Shown: piece by piece, positions 55,502-63,670 of the stretch | Layout of the letters: each line of letters begins with the position of its first letter | Numbering within the stretch: the first letter of the stretch is position 1 | From: Deltaproteobacteria bacterium | Lineage (GTDB): Bacteria; Desulfobacterota; Dissulfuribacteria; Dissulfuribacterales; QOAL01 | DNA: 64,000 bases | Direction: 5' to 3' | Assembly (NCBI GenBank): GCA_015493475.1 | Contig: WGDC01000014.1 | Span: 21,259 to 85,258, forward strand | Made by a program: the position numbers and the translations under genes | Notes under the pieces: generated by a model | What the model was told of the DNA's origin: nothing | What the model saw: the letters and a program-made list of their open reading frames with translations, nothing else | The model's database searches: none

Positions 55502-55576
55502 TGGTGGGCGGTACTGGGATCGAACCAGTGGCTTCCACCGTGTGAAGGTGGCACTCTCCCGCTGAGTTAACCGCCC
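55502..55576 (-). tRNA. tRNA-Val (CAC anticodon)
   Basis: On the minus strand the acceptor stem is GGGCGGT with ACCGCCC, and the D arm contains AACTCAGCGGGAGAGT. The anticodon arm is CCACC-TTCACAC-GGTGG, giving anticodon CAC. The T arm has ACTGG-TTCGATC-CCAGT and CCA is encoded. It reads GUG codons. Confidence 0.95.
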
Positions 55577-55695
55577 GCTTTCTTCAGTGTTAGAAAAAGT
55601 AATAAAGATATGTTCAAGCCTTGTCAACCACTAAAATTGGGGTAAAAGTGGCGAAAAATTGAAGTCCGTGCAAAAGCACGATAAAAATAAGACAC

Positions 55696-56895
55696 ATGCC
55701 TCAAAAACAAGCACCATCAGACCACGAATACACAAAGCCGGCTGAAGGCCTTTTCCTATGGGATAACGGAAAGACGCCCACAGGCCAGAAAATGTGCCTG
55801 CTTTTTAAGAACCCGGTAAAAACCTTGTTACTTGGCCCTTTCGCAGAAACATGCCATGTAAAGAATTTTTTCACTCAACTTAAAGAAGGGACAAATAGCG
55901 GACTTTTCGCAGCCGGCTGGCTCTCCTACGAGGTCGGATATCTCATGATACCGAGGCTAAGACACCTCATAGCAAAAAAACCCCCTTCGGTGCCACTTGC
56001 ATGGTTCGGTCTTTATGAAGCACCCTGCGAGGCTCACCACTGGTATCCATCCACAGACGGCATTGATATTTATCCATTAGAGCTCAGGCTTGATACTTCA
56101 AAGGAGGAATTCATAGATTCCATACACAAGATACACGACTACATCAAGGCGGGCGACACCTACCAGATAAATTACACCGTTCGGGCAAGCTTTGACTGGA
56201 AAGGACCGGGGCTTGCCCTTTACAACTCACTGAAAAAGAGGCAATCCGTTAACTACTCTGCCTTTATCAGGCCATTTCAGGGCCTTGAAATCCTGTCTCT
56301 TTCCCCGGAACTCTTCTTTGCAAAGAAAGGACGCCTCATCTGGTCAAGGCCCATGAAGGGAACCGCCCCGAGGGGGACAGACCGGGTTGATGATGAAGCC
56401 ATAGCAAAGGCCCTTTCCATAGACGAAAAAAACAGGGCTGAAAACGTAATGATAGTTGACCTTCTGAGAAACGATCTTGGAAGGATATGCAGCACCGGCT
56501 CCGTAAGGGTCCCCGAGCTTTTCAGGATAGAAGGCTACGAAACCCTCTTCCAGATGACCTCCCGGGTGGAAGGAATATTAAGGCGGGAGGCAGGCCTTTA
56601 CGACGCCTTTCGATCCCTGTTTCCCTGCGGATCCATAACGGGCGCCCCAAAGATCAGATCAATGGAGATAATCTCCGAACTTGAACAAAATCCCCGCGGC
56701 GTCTACACCGGGGCCATCGGCTTCGTTACACCTGGGGGCGATGCGATCTTCAACGTAGCCATTCGCACAATAACACTTCAAAACGGTGGGGCAGAGCTTG
56801 GGATAGGCGCCGGAATTACCATTGCCTCTGACCCATATTCCGAGTACGAGGAAACCCTGTTAAAGGCGAAATTTGTCTCAGACCGGGCTTTATAG
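55696..56895 (+). CDS. pabB: Aminodeoxychorismate synthase component I (PabB)
   Basis: This 399-residue chorismate-binding enzyme makes 4-amino-4-deoxychorismate for folate synthesis. It has an N-terminal divergent domain (about 1-130). The catalytic part has IHDYIKAGDTYQINYT (about 145-160), SPELFF, SRPMKGTAPRG, FPCGSITGAPKIRSMEII (about 312-329), TGAIGFVTPGGDAIFNVAIRT and GAGITIASDPYSEYEET. The last line distinguishes it from TrpE only weakly; the next gene, pabC-like, decides for PabB. The pabC gene follows after nine bases. Confidence 0.93.
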   Translation: MPQKQAPSDHEYTKPAEGLFLWDNGKTPTGQKMCLLFKNPVKTLLLGPFAETCHVKNFFTQLKEGTNSGLFAAGWLSYEVGYLMIPRLRHLIAKKPPSVPLAWFGLYEAPCEAHHWYPSTDGIDIYPLELRLDTSKEEFIDSIHKIHDYIKAGDTYQINYTVRASFDWKGPGLALYNSLKKRQSVNYSAFIRPFQGLEILSLSPELFFAKKGRLIWSRPMKGTAPRGTDRVDDEAIAKALSIDEKNRAENVMIVDLLRNDLGRICSTGSVRVPELFRIEGYETLFQMTSRVEGILRREAGLYDAFRSLFPCGSITGAPKIRSMEIISELEQNPRGVYTGAIGFVTPGGDAIFNVAIRTITLQNGGAELGIGAGITIASDPYSEYEETLLKAKFVSDRAL

Positions 56896-56904
56896 GATGT
56901 CTTT

Positions 56905-57576
56905 ATGGAAATATCAAATAATTTCCTCATAGTCGAGACCCTGTGCTATGAAAAAAGAGCTGGAGAAAAGGGACACTTCCGCCTTTTACAGGAACATATA
57001 GAAAGGCTTGAAAAGTCTGCAGCCTTTTGGGGGTTTCCATTCAACAGGGATAGTTTTTCAAAAACGCTGGAACAGGTTCGGAAGATCTTCATTAAAAAAG
57101 GAAAAAAATTAATGAGGGTTCGCCTCGCACTTGACCGAACAGGCTCATTTAAACTCACCTACTCGTCGATAGCAGCAACAGTGGAACTGCCCGTAAGGAT
57201 AGACGTCTCCGAGCACAGGGTCAACAGCACTGACATCTTTCTCTACCACAAGACGACAAACAGGCATCTTTTTGAACTGGAAAGAAGAAGGCTTGATACC
57301 CTTGGCCTGTTTGAAACCATCTTCCTGAATGAACGCGCGGAGTTGACTGAGGGGACCATAACAACTCTGTTCATAAATACGGGAGATGGCGTCCTTCTTA
57401 CTCCAGCCCTTTCCTGCGGCTTGCTCCCAGGAACACTAAGGCGACATCTCTTGGAACAAGGCCGGGCCAGGGAAGCGGTGCTCCGGCTTGACGATCTTTT
57501 CATGGCAAAGGAGATTTTCGTAGGCAACTCGGTACGGGGGCTTTTGAAAGCAAGGATTATAGCGGGAAGCCCTTAG
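56905..57576 (+). CDS. pabC: Aminodeoxychorismate lyase-like class IV aminotransferase
   Basis: The 223-residue protein is a fold-type IV PLP enzyme. Lys116 in LYHKTTNR is the PLP-binding lysine and Glu149 in AELTEGTITTLF the cofactor-ring contact. GLLPGTLRRHLLEQG near 175 completes the pattern. As in the C-terminal half of fused PabBC proteins, it begins directly with FLIVETL and lacks part of the usual N-terminal domain. It turns aminodeoxychorismate into 4-aminobenzoate and pyruvate. Its end overlaps the convergent DUF4292-like gene by four bases. Confidence 0.88.
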   Translation: MEISNNFLIVETLCYEKRAGEKGHFRLLQEHIERLEKSAAFWGFPFNRDSFSKTLEQVRKIFIKKGKKLMRVRLALDRTGSFKLTYSSIAATVELPVRIDVSEHRVNSTDIFLYHKTTNRHLFELERRRLDTLGLFETIFLNERAELTEGTITTLFINTGDGVLLTPALSCGLLPGTLRRHLLEQGRAREAVLRLDDLFMAKEIFVGNSVRGLLKARIIAGSP

Positions 57577-58379
57577 CGTCTTTTCCATTTCAGAAACGGG
57601 GACTGATCAAATAACGGACTCTTAGGAGAAAGATCAACAACCGCCACCCTTGAGATGGTAAGCGTGCCACTTACTGCTGCCCTGTAAAACCTGAACCTTA
57701 TCTGCCTTGGATATACTGGAATTGTTTTCAGGCCCTGTGAAAAGGATACATCACAATCCGCCGAATAAAACCTTGAAGGCGCAAGATTATCACGGAGGTA
57801 TTCAAATATAAAAGGTTCACTGAGAAAATTGCCCATCAAGCAAACGACCCCGCCATTACCCTTTGAACAGGCTACCTGTTGCAGGACCAGGGAATTCGCA
57901 GGCGCCCACGGGTTCAACAGGCTTTCCATAACCTTTACGCCGTCTTTAACATCAATGGAGCCGTAACTTGTGAAAAACCGTGAACCCTCAAGGACCTTGC
58001 CCGCCCTTGGAAGGTATATATAGGCATTATCTCCTCTCGACAGGAAGTCAAAAACCGTGATGCCGAATGGGGCAAAACCCCGAATCCTCATGTAACGCCT
58101 GCTTCGTGTTGAAAGAAGCCACGAGCGGATCTTTACAGATGCGAGATCATGGCCTTTTACAGTCAATTTGAGGCGTCCAGAAAGGGTAATGGAGCGAAAA
58201 AACTGCGCCCTTGTGTACAGGTCTTCCAAGACTCGGCCGGTCCTTTCCGGAGGTTGCGCCACCCCGTGTACGCTGCCCCTTAGCAGGCTGCATCCGCCTG
58301 ACATATTCAGGAGACTAAATAAGAGAGTCAGGGCCACGGCCGTCCTGACGGTATATTTTATGTCTCTTGAAAATGTCAT
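57573..58379 (-). CDS. DUF4292/LolB-like lipoprotein
   Basis: The 268-residue product has a signal sequence with a possible lipobox MSGGC (Cys near 30). The mature part is beta-rich: ITLSGRLKLTVKG, then VKIRSWLLSTRSRRYMRIRG, FGITVFDFLSRGDNAYIYLP, and GTLTISRVAVVDLSPKSPLF at the end. This resembles DUF4292 or LolB/LolA-like lipoproteins of delta-type bacteria. A role in outer-membrane lipoprotein handling would fit the fold but is not shown. It is divergent from the selenoprotein gene, with 70 bases between. Confidence 0.65.
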   Translation of the reverse strand: MTFSRDIKYTVRTAVALTLLFSLLNMSGGCSLLRGSVHGVAQPPERTGRVLEDLYTRAQFFRSITLSGRLKLTVKGHDLASVKIRSWLLSTRSRRYMRIRGFAPFGITVFDFLSRGDNAYIYLPRAGKVLEGSRFFTSYGSIDVKDGVKVMESLLNPWAPANSLVLQQVACSKGNGGVVCLMGNFLSEPFIFEYLRDNLAPSRFYSADCDVSFSQGLKTIPVYPRQIRFRFYRAAVSGTLTISRVAVVDLSPKSPLFDQSPFLKWKRR

Positions 58380-58449
58380 TTCTATGGGTAGTGCCTTGTC
58401 TAAATGGTAAGAGGCTATTAGATTTTACTCAAAATTCCAAGGAGGTTTC

Positions 58450-58959
58450 ATGGTAGAATCGGCCGTCTCCCAAAAGGCCTTGGAACTTTTTAATGAAGGT
58501 TACCATTGAAGCCAGGCGGTATTTTCTGCAGTTGCAGAAAATATAGGTATATCTTCAGATGAGGTTATAAAGGCCCTTTCTCCCTTTGGAGGGGGGCTCG
58601 GCAGCAGCGGCGGTACATGCGGAACCCTTGCGGGGGCCCTGGCGGTACTGGGAACACTCATGGGGAAGAAAACGCCCCGAGCACGGGATCACCGGCTCAT
58701 GTGGCGGCTATCCAACAAAATGGTAAGGGAATTCCGGAAAATTACGCGAGATTACGGGGGCATGAACTGTTCGGATATTGCCCGCATTGACTGGACGGAC
58801 ATAAAACAGGTGAAGGCATTTTACCGGGATTCTTCGAGCAGGCGCAACGAGTGCTGTAGCGTGATAGCAAAAACAGTGGAGATACTCGAGGGCCTTCTTG
58901 CGGATTATGGCTTAAAAAGGGGGGTACAAAAATATGTCAACGGAAGAACTGCTTCCTGA
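58450..58959 (+). CDS. C-GCAxxG-C-C family selenoprotein (UGA read as Sec)
   Basis: From ATG 58450 (AAGGAGG five bases upstream) one frame of 169 codons runs to TGA at 58957, interrupted only by TGA at 58507-58509. That UGA, residue 20 in NEGYH-U-SQAV, sits where the family has its first conserved Cys (FxxGxxCxQAV). The other motif residues are present: Cys57 in GGTCGTLAG, Cys107 in GMNCSD and Cys135/136 in NECCSV. A 10-bp hairpin right after the UGA fits a SECIS. The family is thought to be a redox or metal-binding protein of anaerobes, and Sec forms are known in it. Conventional gene callers would annotate only the C-terminal part from 58660 or none. Confidence 0.88.
58521..58542 (+). promoter_or_regulatory. 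SECIS-type hairpin
   Basis: ATTTTCTGCA (58521-58530) and TGCAGAAAAT (58533-58542) are perfect reverse complements around GT. Folded with a four-base loop AGUU it has a 9-bp stem, the loop begins 20 bases after the UGA at 58509, and G is its second base. All match the bacterial SECIS pattern bound by SelB (16-37 bases to the loop; G in the first two loop positions). Confidence 0.82.
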
Positions 58960-59110
58960 AGGAGAAAAACTAAGAAAGGCCGTAAGGTGGTTTTCTGAAA
59001 TGATAAAGGAACATCCTGAAAAACACAGGAAGGAGCTAGTGCTTGAGGCGGAGATAAAGTTTGACCTTTCTCCCAAGGAGTGCGATTTTTTGAACAAAAA
59101 GTTCCTGTAG
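58934..59110 (+). CDS. Small 58-residue protein, companion of the C-GCAxxG-C-C gene
   Basis: The frame starts at ATG 58934 with GGGGGG eight bases upstream, overlaps the selenoprotein gene by 26 bases and ends in TAG at 59110. The 58 residues are helical and charged: EKLRKAVRWFSEMIKEHP, then LVLEAEIKFDLSPKECDFL. A short gene of this pattern (LRKAV-W, FDLSP-E--FL) downstream of C-GCAxxG genes is familiar to me from other deltaproteobacteria, but I do not know a function. Its coupling suggests a partner or accessory subunit. Confidence 0.75.
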   Translation: MSTEELLPEGEKLRKAVRWFSEMIKEHPEKHRKELVLEAEIKFDLSPKECDFLNKKFL

Positions 59111-59118
59111 AGTAATTT

Positions 59119-59508
59119 TCAGGCCTTCTTGTCAAAGAGTATTCCGACCATCTCATCCAGCTTTTCGGCGAGTTTCCTTACCTCTTCCGGAGGTATCTCT
59201 CTTAGGGTCTTTCCAGTGTCCTTGTCCACGATCTTGATGTAGGTCTGGCCGGTTTCCTTGTCCCTGTTGAACTTTAGTTCCACATTGTTAATTAGGCTAA
59301 AGTCCTGCTTGAATGCCTGGAGGACCTCGTTTGACAGTTTGGAATCCCTTTTACCGTCTTCTTCACCTACCTGCACCCCTTTTGAGGGGCTTTCCATAGG
59401 TCTTATACTTTTAGGTCTTATACTTTCCGGTCCACGATTTCCTTGCTCCTGCCGCGCTGGGTCCAGGGCAGGATAGCTTGCCTGTTTTATCCCTATTGCA
59501 CTAATCAT
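59119..59508 (-). CDS. flaG: FlaG family flagellar protein
   Basis: This 129-residue protein has a variable N-terminal part (to about 65) and the FlaG domain: FSLINNVELKFNRDKETGQTYIKIVD, then TGKTLREIPPEEVRKLAEKL. FlaG affects flagellar filament length. AAGGAG precedes the ATG, which overlaps the FliT-like stop (ATGA). It is the last gene of fliC-fliD-fliS-fliT-flaG. Confidence 0.9.
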   Translation of the reverse strand: MISAIGIKQASYPALDPARQEQGNRGPESIRPKSIRPMESPSKGVQVGEEDGKRDSKLSNEVLQAFKQDFSLINNVELKFNRDKETGQTYIKIVDKDTGKTLREIPPEEVRKLAEKLDEMVGILFDKKA

Positions 59509-59834
59509 GGCCTTACTCCTTTAAGGCTTTGATTGCCGTAGGCGCTATATGCCTTCCTGCGGCTTTTAATTCCCTTCATTTCTTCCATGATTTCCTGCTT
59601 CTTTTCCCTTGCAAGTTCGGTAACGAGCTGTTCAAGGGAAATCACCGTTCTGAGCACCTCCGCTACCTCGTCTACATCCTCTCGACACGGTTCCAATGCC
59701 TGTATTTCCTCCATTAGGCAACTTCTGCGGGAAAGGAGCTCACCTATGCGGCTCATGTCTCCCTCAGCCACACTTCTTGTTATTTCCTTTAAGGTCTGTT
59801 CCAAACCCTTACATGCCAAAAGCATACGATACAC
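59505..59834 (-). CDS. FliT-like flagellar chaperone (putative)
   Basis: This 109-residue, helical protein has leucine/glutamate-rich repeats (YRMLLACKGLEQTLKEITR, then IGELLSRRSCLMEEIQALE) as in FliT, the chaperone of FliD. Its position between fliS and flaG supports this. Sequence similarity to enterobacterial FliT is weak and position is the main evidence. The start is GTG 59834 or the ATG at the fourth codon. Confidence 0.7.
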   Translation of the reverse strand: MYRMLLACKGLEQTLKEITRSVAEGDMSRIGELLSRRSCLMEEIQALEPCREDVDEVAEVLRTVISLEQLVTELAREKKQEIMEEMKGIKSRRKAYSAYGNQSLKGVRP

Positions 59835-59837
59835 CCC

Positions 59838-60284
59838 TTAAATAGCCGTCTGGACCTGCCTGGCTTCCGTTTCCTGGCTGGCTGCAGATCCAGTTACTTG
59901 GTGTTTGTGCTGCCACAAAACCCCTTGCCATGCCTCAATAATTGGCAGCAGGGCCGACTTGGCATTTTCGAGCAAGTTCCTGTCGTTTTTCAGATTAGAC
60001 AGGAGCAAAGTCCTTATGATGTAGTCGTAAAGCAGGTTGAGCCTCTCTGCTATCTCTCCGCCTTCCTTGAAATTAAGGGAAGCCTGGAGTTCGCCGGCAA
60101 TGGCGATGGCCCTGGTAATTCTTTCTCCCTTTGTCGAAACATCACCTATTTTCATTGCCTCGGCCGCGCGGTCAATATCAGAGCACATGGCTTTGAGCAA
60201 CCTGTCGATTATTTCCACGCAAGACAGGCTCATTACGTCGGTCTGCTGATATTTCAAGTATCCATTTTTCACGTTCGAATACAT
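59838..60284 (-). CDS. fliS: Flagellar export chaperone FliS
   Basis: This 148-residue four-helix protein binds the C-terminus of flagellin before export. The N-terminal YSNVKNGYLKYQQTDVMSLS, then IIDRLLKAMCSDIDRAAEAM and ISTKGERITRAIAIAGELQASLN (read separately) are the FliS blocks, and LLYDYIIRTLLLSN lies near 86-99. The ATG overlaps the fliD stop by one base. A C-terminal tail of about 25 residues is longer than in E. coli FliS. Confidence 0.95.
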   Translation of the reverse strand: MYSNVKNGYLKYQQTDVMSLSCVEIIDRLLKAMCSDIDRAAEAMKIGDVSTKGERITRAIAIAGELQASLNFKEGGEIAERLNLLYDYIIRTLLLSNLKNDRNLLENAKSALLPIIEAWQGVLWQHKHQVTGSAASQETEARQVQTAI

Positions 60285-61711
60285 TATTTATTTCCCCTGC
60301 TTTTTGATATCTGACTGTTAAGATTCGCTATGGCCGTGAGCTGCTGATCGAGCTGGCCCGAGGTCCTCTGAAACTCGGCAAGAAGATTTTCAAGATTATC
60401 GAACTTATGCCTGAGGTTTGCTTCCCTTTTTGATAGCCTGTCGTTTATTTGCTCTATCTGGTCGTCAATCTTGTCTATTGACTTTTGGAGACCGTCTGTC
60501 TCGGCTGCGAATATACCGGTAGAGCTCTTGAGGTAACCATCCAGCATAGTACCAAGCCTTACTGCAATACCCTTGTTGCCCGGCTCGCTTGACGTAAAAA
60601 GGGCAGCGACATCGTCGGGATGCGCCTCCATGGCGCTTTTAAGTTTGCCGGTGTCAAGACTCAGAGTTCCTCCATCCTCTATCTCAATCCCAAGCTTACT
60701 TAGGCTGTTCACGGAACTGTCAATCCCGTCCACGGTTTCATAAACCATCCTGGAAAGGCTCAAACCTATCCTGCTAACAGTGCTGTCCCCAATAAGCGTT
60801 CCGCCCTGTTTAGTTGCGGGATTATAGGCTGTCTGTTTCTTGAGGATATCCACGAGCGCATTATAATTTTTTACAAAAGACCTGAGTTTGCCCGTTATTC
60901 CTCCATAGTCCGTACTCGAGTTGACCGTTACGCTTTTTGAAGCGTCGGCAGACTTAAGATTGAGCGTCATGCCGTTTATAAGGTCTGTAATCTCATTGCC
61001 GGAACGTTCGACATCCATGCCATTCACTGTAAGCTGTGCGTTCGAGGCAGCTTGTGTCTCTGTCAATGTCTGCGCAGAAGGATCTGTATACAGGGATGAG
61101 AGTCCTGACGAGTCATTATTATCACCGTCGTCGTCCTGCATAGTAAGTTTTATGGTATTGTTAGCCCCTGTCTCCTGGCTTTGAAGGGTCAGGTAAAAGT
61201 TACCACCGCCATCGTTTATGACGCCAGCCGTTACTCCTGTATCAGCATCGTTAATGGCTTGGGCGATACCGGAAAGCGTATTGTGGTCGCTGTCTATCTT
61301 TATATCCACGGCCTCGCCTGTGCCGACCTGAACAGTCAAGGTTCCAGTACCCACGGTCTCATCACTGCCGGTAAAGGCAGCGCTTCTGACTGATTGAGCA
61401 GATGCAAGATGGGAAACCGTGATATTGTAGACACCCGGAAGCACTTTTTCTCCGGCGGAAACGGTAAGGATATCCTCGTTACTGCTCTTGGCCGAATACG
61501 CAACAAAATCGTCGGATTTCTGCAGAGCGTCCACTGCGGATTTGAGGCCGGACATGGCGCTTTTTACCTGCCCAAGGGCGGTAATCTTTGCCTGGTAGTC
61601 TGCCTCCTTCTTCTGAAGCAGAACGATGGGCCTTTTTTCCAGGTCCATCAGCTTGGAGATGATGGAATCCGTGTCAAGGCCTGACATGAGTCCAGATACA
61701 CCTATGCCCAT
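60284..61711 (-). CDS. fliD: Flagellar filament cap protein FliD
   Basis: This 475-residue protein has the D0/D1 N-terminus GIGVSGLMSGLDTDSIISKL (residues 2-21), and a central D2/D3 region rich in Thr, Gly and Asp (about 90-290). The C-terminal domain has YGGITGKLRSFVKNYNALVD and the terminal coil LRHKFDNLENLLAEFQRTSGQL. It caps the filament and helps flagellin assemble. It is downstream of fliC, with a hairpin in the 75-base gap, and upstream of fliS. Confidence 0.95.
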   Translation of the reverse strand: MGIGVSGLMSGLDTDSIISKLMDLEKRPIVLLQKKEADYQAKITALGQVKSAMSGLKSAVDALQKSDDFVAYSAKSSNEDILTVSAGEKVLPGVYNITVSHLASAQSVRSAAFTGSDETVGTGTLTVQVGTGEAVDIKIDSDHNTLSGIAQAINDADTGVTAGVINDGGGNFYLTLQSQETGANNTIKLTMQDDDGDNNDSSGLSSLYTDPSAQTLTETQAASNAQLTVNGMDVERSGNEITDLINGMTLNLKSADASKSVTVNSSTDYGGITGKLRSFVKNYNALVDILKKQTAYNPATKQGGTLIGDSTVSRIGLSLSRMVYETVDGIDSSVNSLSKLGIEIEDGGTLSLDTGKLKSAMEAHPDDVAALFTSSEPGNKGIAVRLGTMLDGYLKSSTGIFAAETDGLQKSIDKIDDQIEQINDRLSKREANLRHKFDNLENLLAEFQRTSGQLDQQLTAIANLNSQISKSRGNK

Positions 61712-61747
61712 GATGTAGCTCCCTGTTTAAAATTTAATTAGGAGTTA

Positions 61748-61770
61748 GAGGGGCGGATAAACCGCCCCTC
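61748..61770 (-). terminator. Hairpin between fliC and fliD
   Basis: GAGGGGCGG (61748-61756) pairs perfectly with CCGCCCCTC (61762-61770) around a five-base loop. On the minus strand TAACTCCTAATTAAATTTT follows. It can serve as a partial terminator that lowers fliD relative to flagellin. Confidence 0.7.
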
Positions 61771-61786
61771 CCGCCTTTTTGTGGCA

Positions 61787-63298
61787 TTAACCCTTGAGGA
61801 GGGTAAGCGCTGCCTGTGGCAACGTGTTGGCCTGGGCAAGCATTGCAGTACCGGCCTGCTGCAGGATCTGTGCCTTGGTAAGGTTCGCTGTCTCGGCGGC
61901 AAAATCTGCATCAACGATACGGGACTTAGCTGCAGAGATATTTTCACTAACACTCATCAGGTTTGCAATGGTTGAATCGAAACGGTTCTGAATAGCACCG
62001 AGGTCTGCCCTGAGGTCATCTATGGATGCAAGAGCGCTGTCAATACGGTCAATTGCCAGGTTCGCTCCGTCCCTTGAACCTATGTCGATGCTACCGACAT
62101 CCTTCATGCTCGAGGCATGGGCATCGGTATCGTTGAAAAGGGCACCCGAGGCGCCTGCCGTAACGGTGTAGGACTTGGCTGAGTCAAACACTATGGAACC
62201 GCCTACTGTGGCAGAGTGTCCACCCGAAACTGTGACGGCGTTGCCGACTTCGGAACCCGAGCTGAAAAAGTTATCACCAGTAGCCTGGGAACCTGCCTCC
62301 TTTACACCCGTAAGATCGAAATCAACTGAGCCTGCACCTGAGGTCATGGTAATATCATAACCTTCACTGTTCTCAAGAAGTATGGCGCTCTTGTCATCGC
62401 TAAGCCGAGCGCTGATGCCGGTCTTACCTGCAACGTCATTTATTGCCTTGGCAAGATCAGTCAGGTCAGTAGTACTGGTCAGGTTGGCGCTAACGGTAAT
62501 TCCATCGCTTTCGTTCTGGCCAAAGAGTGTAAGAGAAATACTTCCGGTTGCTGCCACGTTATCAATCTTGGCATAGGTCATGGCCTTGGCCTTAACGCCT
62601 GTTGAATCTGAAGCGTTATTGATGGCAGTGGCAATATCCCGTGCAGTAGCATTGGCTGAGTAATTTACTGAAGACTCACCAATGGCACCACTGATATTAA
62701 GGCTTCCAGAAGCGGTTACTCCATTGTGCGTCGCACCAGAAGCAGCAGCAATACTGTCACTATTGTATTCCTGGGTCAGCCGGTTGGTTCCGATGGCGGT
62801 GGCCCTCATATCTCCCATAGTCACGTTAATAGACTGGTAAGACTCAGCCCCTACCTGGAATTTTGCTGTCCCGAAGGTACCGTCAAGCAACACTTTTCCA
62901 TTGAAGCTTGTAGTATTTGCAATCCTGTTCAACTCCGACTGAAGCTGAGCTACTTCTTTTTGGAGACTCGCCCTGTCAGAAGCAGTATTGGTGTCATTGG
63001 CAGACTGCACTGCCAGCTCCCTCATACGCTGAAGAATGTTTGTGGATTCCTGCAGGGCTCCTTCAGCGGTCTGTGCCAGAGAGATGCCGTCATTGGCGTT
63101 CCTGACAGCCTGGTTAAGGCCTCGAATCTGTGCGTTCATACGGTCAGAAATTGCAAGACCCGCCGCATCGTCCTTTGCACTGTTGATCCTCAGACCTGAT
63201 GAAAGTCTCTGTAATGACCTCTGAAGAAGTTTTCCGGTTCCTACGAGGTTTCTCTGGGCATTGAGAGAAGATACATTGGTATTAACAACAATAGCCAT
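61787..63298 (-). CDS. fliC: Flagellin
   Basis: This 503-residue filament subunit has a conserved N-terminal D0/D1 ([33 protein letters not shown]) and [20 protein letters not shown] and [11 protein letters not shown] at the C-terminus. The middle part (about 175-410) is the variable surface domain, rich in Ser, Thr, Ala and Asp, with flagellin-IN-like repeats. AAGGAGGATTTAAACC precedes the ATG. A sigma-28-like promoter candidate lies about 134 bases upstream of the start. Confidence 0.98.
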   Translation of the reverse strand: MAIVVNTNVSSLNAQRNLVGTGKLLQRSLQRLSSGLRINSAKDDAAGLAISDRMNAQIRGLNQAVRNANDGISLAQTAEGALQESTNILQRMRELAVQSANDTNTASDRASLQKEVAQLQSELNRIANTTSFNGKVLLDGTFGTAKFQVGAESYQSINVTMGDMRATAIGTNRLTQEYNSDSIAAASGATHNGVTASGSLNISGAIGESSVNYSANATARDIATAINNASDSTGVKAKAMTYAKIDNVAATGSISLTLFGQNESDGITVSANLTSTTDLTDLAKAINDVAGKTGISARLSDDKSAILLENSEGYDITMTSGAGSVDFDLTGVKEAGSQATGDNFFSSGSEVGNAVTVSGGHSATVGGSIVFDSAKSYTVTAGASGALFNDTDAHASSMKDVGSIDIGSRDGANLAIDRIDSALASIDDLRADLGAIQNRFDSTIANLMSVSENISAAKSRIVDADFAAETANLTKAQILQQAGTAMLAQANTLPQAALTLLKG

Positions 63299-63670
63299 GG
63301 TTTAAATCCTCCTTGATTTTTATTTTTGGCTTTCCATGCCTGATTTTTTTTTGAAATGAAATACTTTGACTAAGTTCTAAGGTGTTTCTTCGGAAAAGTT
63401 CTTTGCCTCCTTTCTCTGAGATTTGTTCTTCATATCGGAGCCAATGGTCCCGGACTTAAAAAACGGTACCTGATGAGGAGAGGTCAAAATTTTGACTACA
63501 TGCTCCATGATTCTCCGAAAAAGACTCGGAGTATCTAAACAGCTTTTAGCGTCATTGCCATATAACCGCAAGGTACCCTGGCGAGGAAAGGGAGCGGGTA
63601 ACCTTCCTGATTGAGCAGGCAGTCATGTTCCATGTAAAGGAGCTGCAGTTACGGCTTCATCATAGCTTAA
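63299..63670. other. Intergenic region between fliC and an insertion element
   Basis: About 370 bases contain the fliC leader and candidate promoter. Beyond about 63570 I see no gene and no clear signal up to the likely left end of the insertion element. Confidence 0.5.
63432..63459 (-). promoter_or_regulatory. Candidate sigma-28 promoter of fliC
   Basis: On the minus strand TTAAGTCC (63452-63459) is followed after 12 bases by TCCGATAT (63432-63439). This is near to the flagellar sigma-28 pattern TAAAGTTT-N11-GCCGATAA, one base longer in the spacer. It would give a leader of about 125 bases before the flagellin ATG. Confidence 0.4.

Noticed and set aside
63299..63360. Sigma-54 promoter for fliC
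   Set aside because: A GG...GC pattern is present near the ribosome site, but the spacing is two bases short of the required ten.
63377..63571. Short minus-strand frame in the fliC leader
   Set aside because: No family resemblance and no ribosome site; it overlaps the candidate promoter region.
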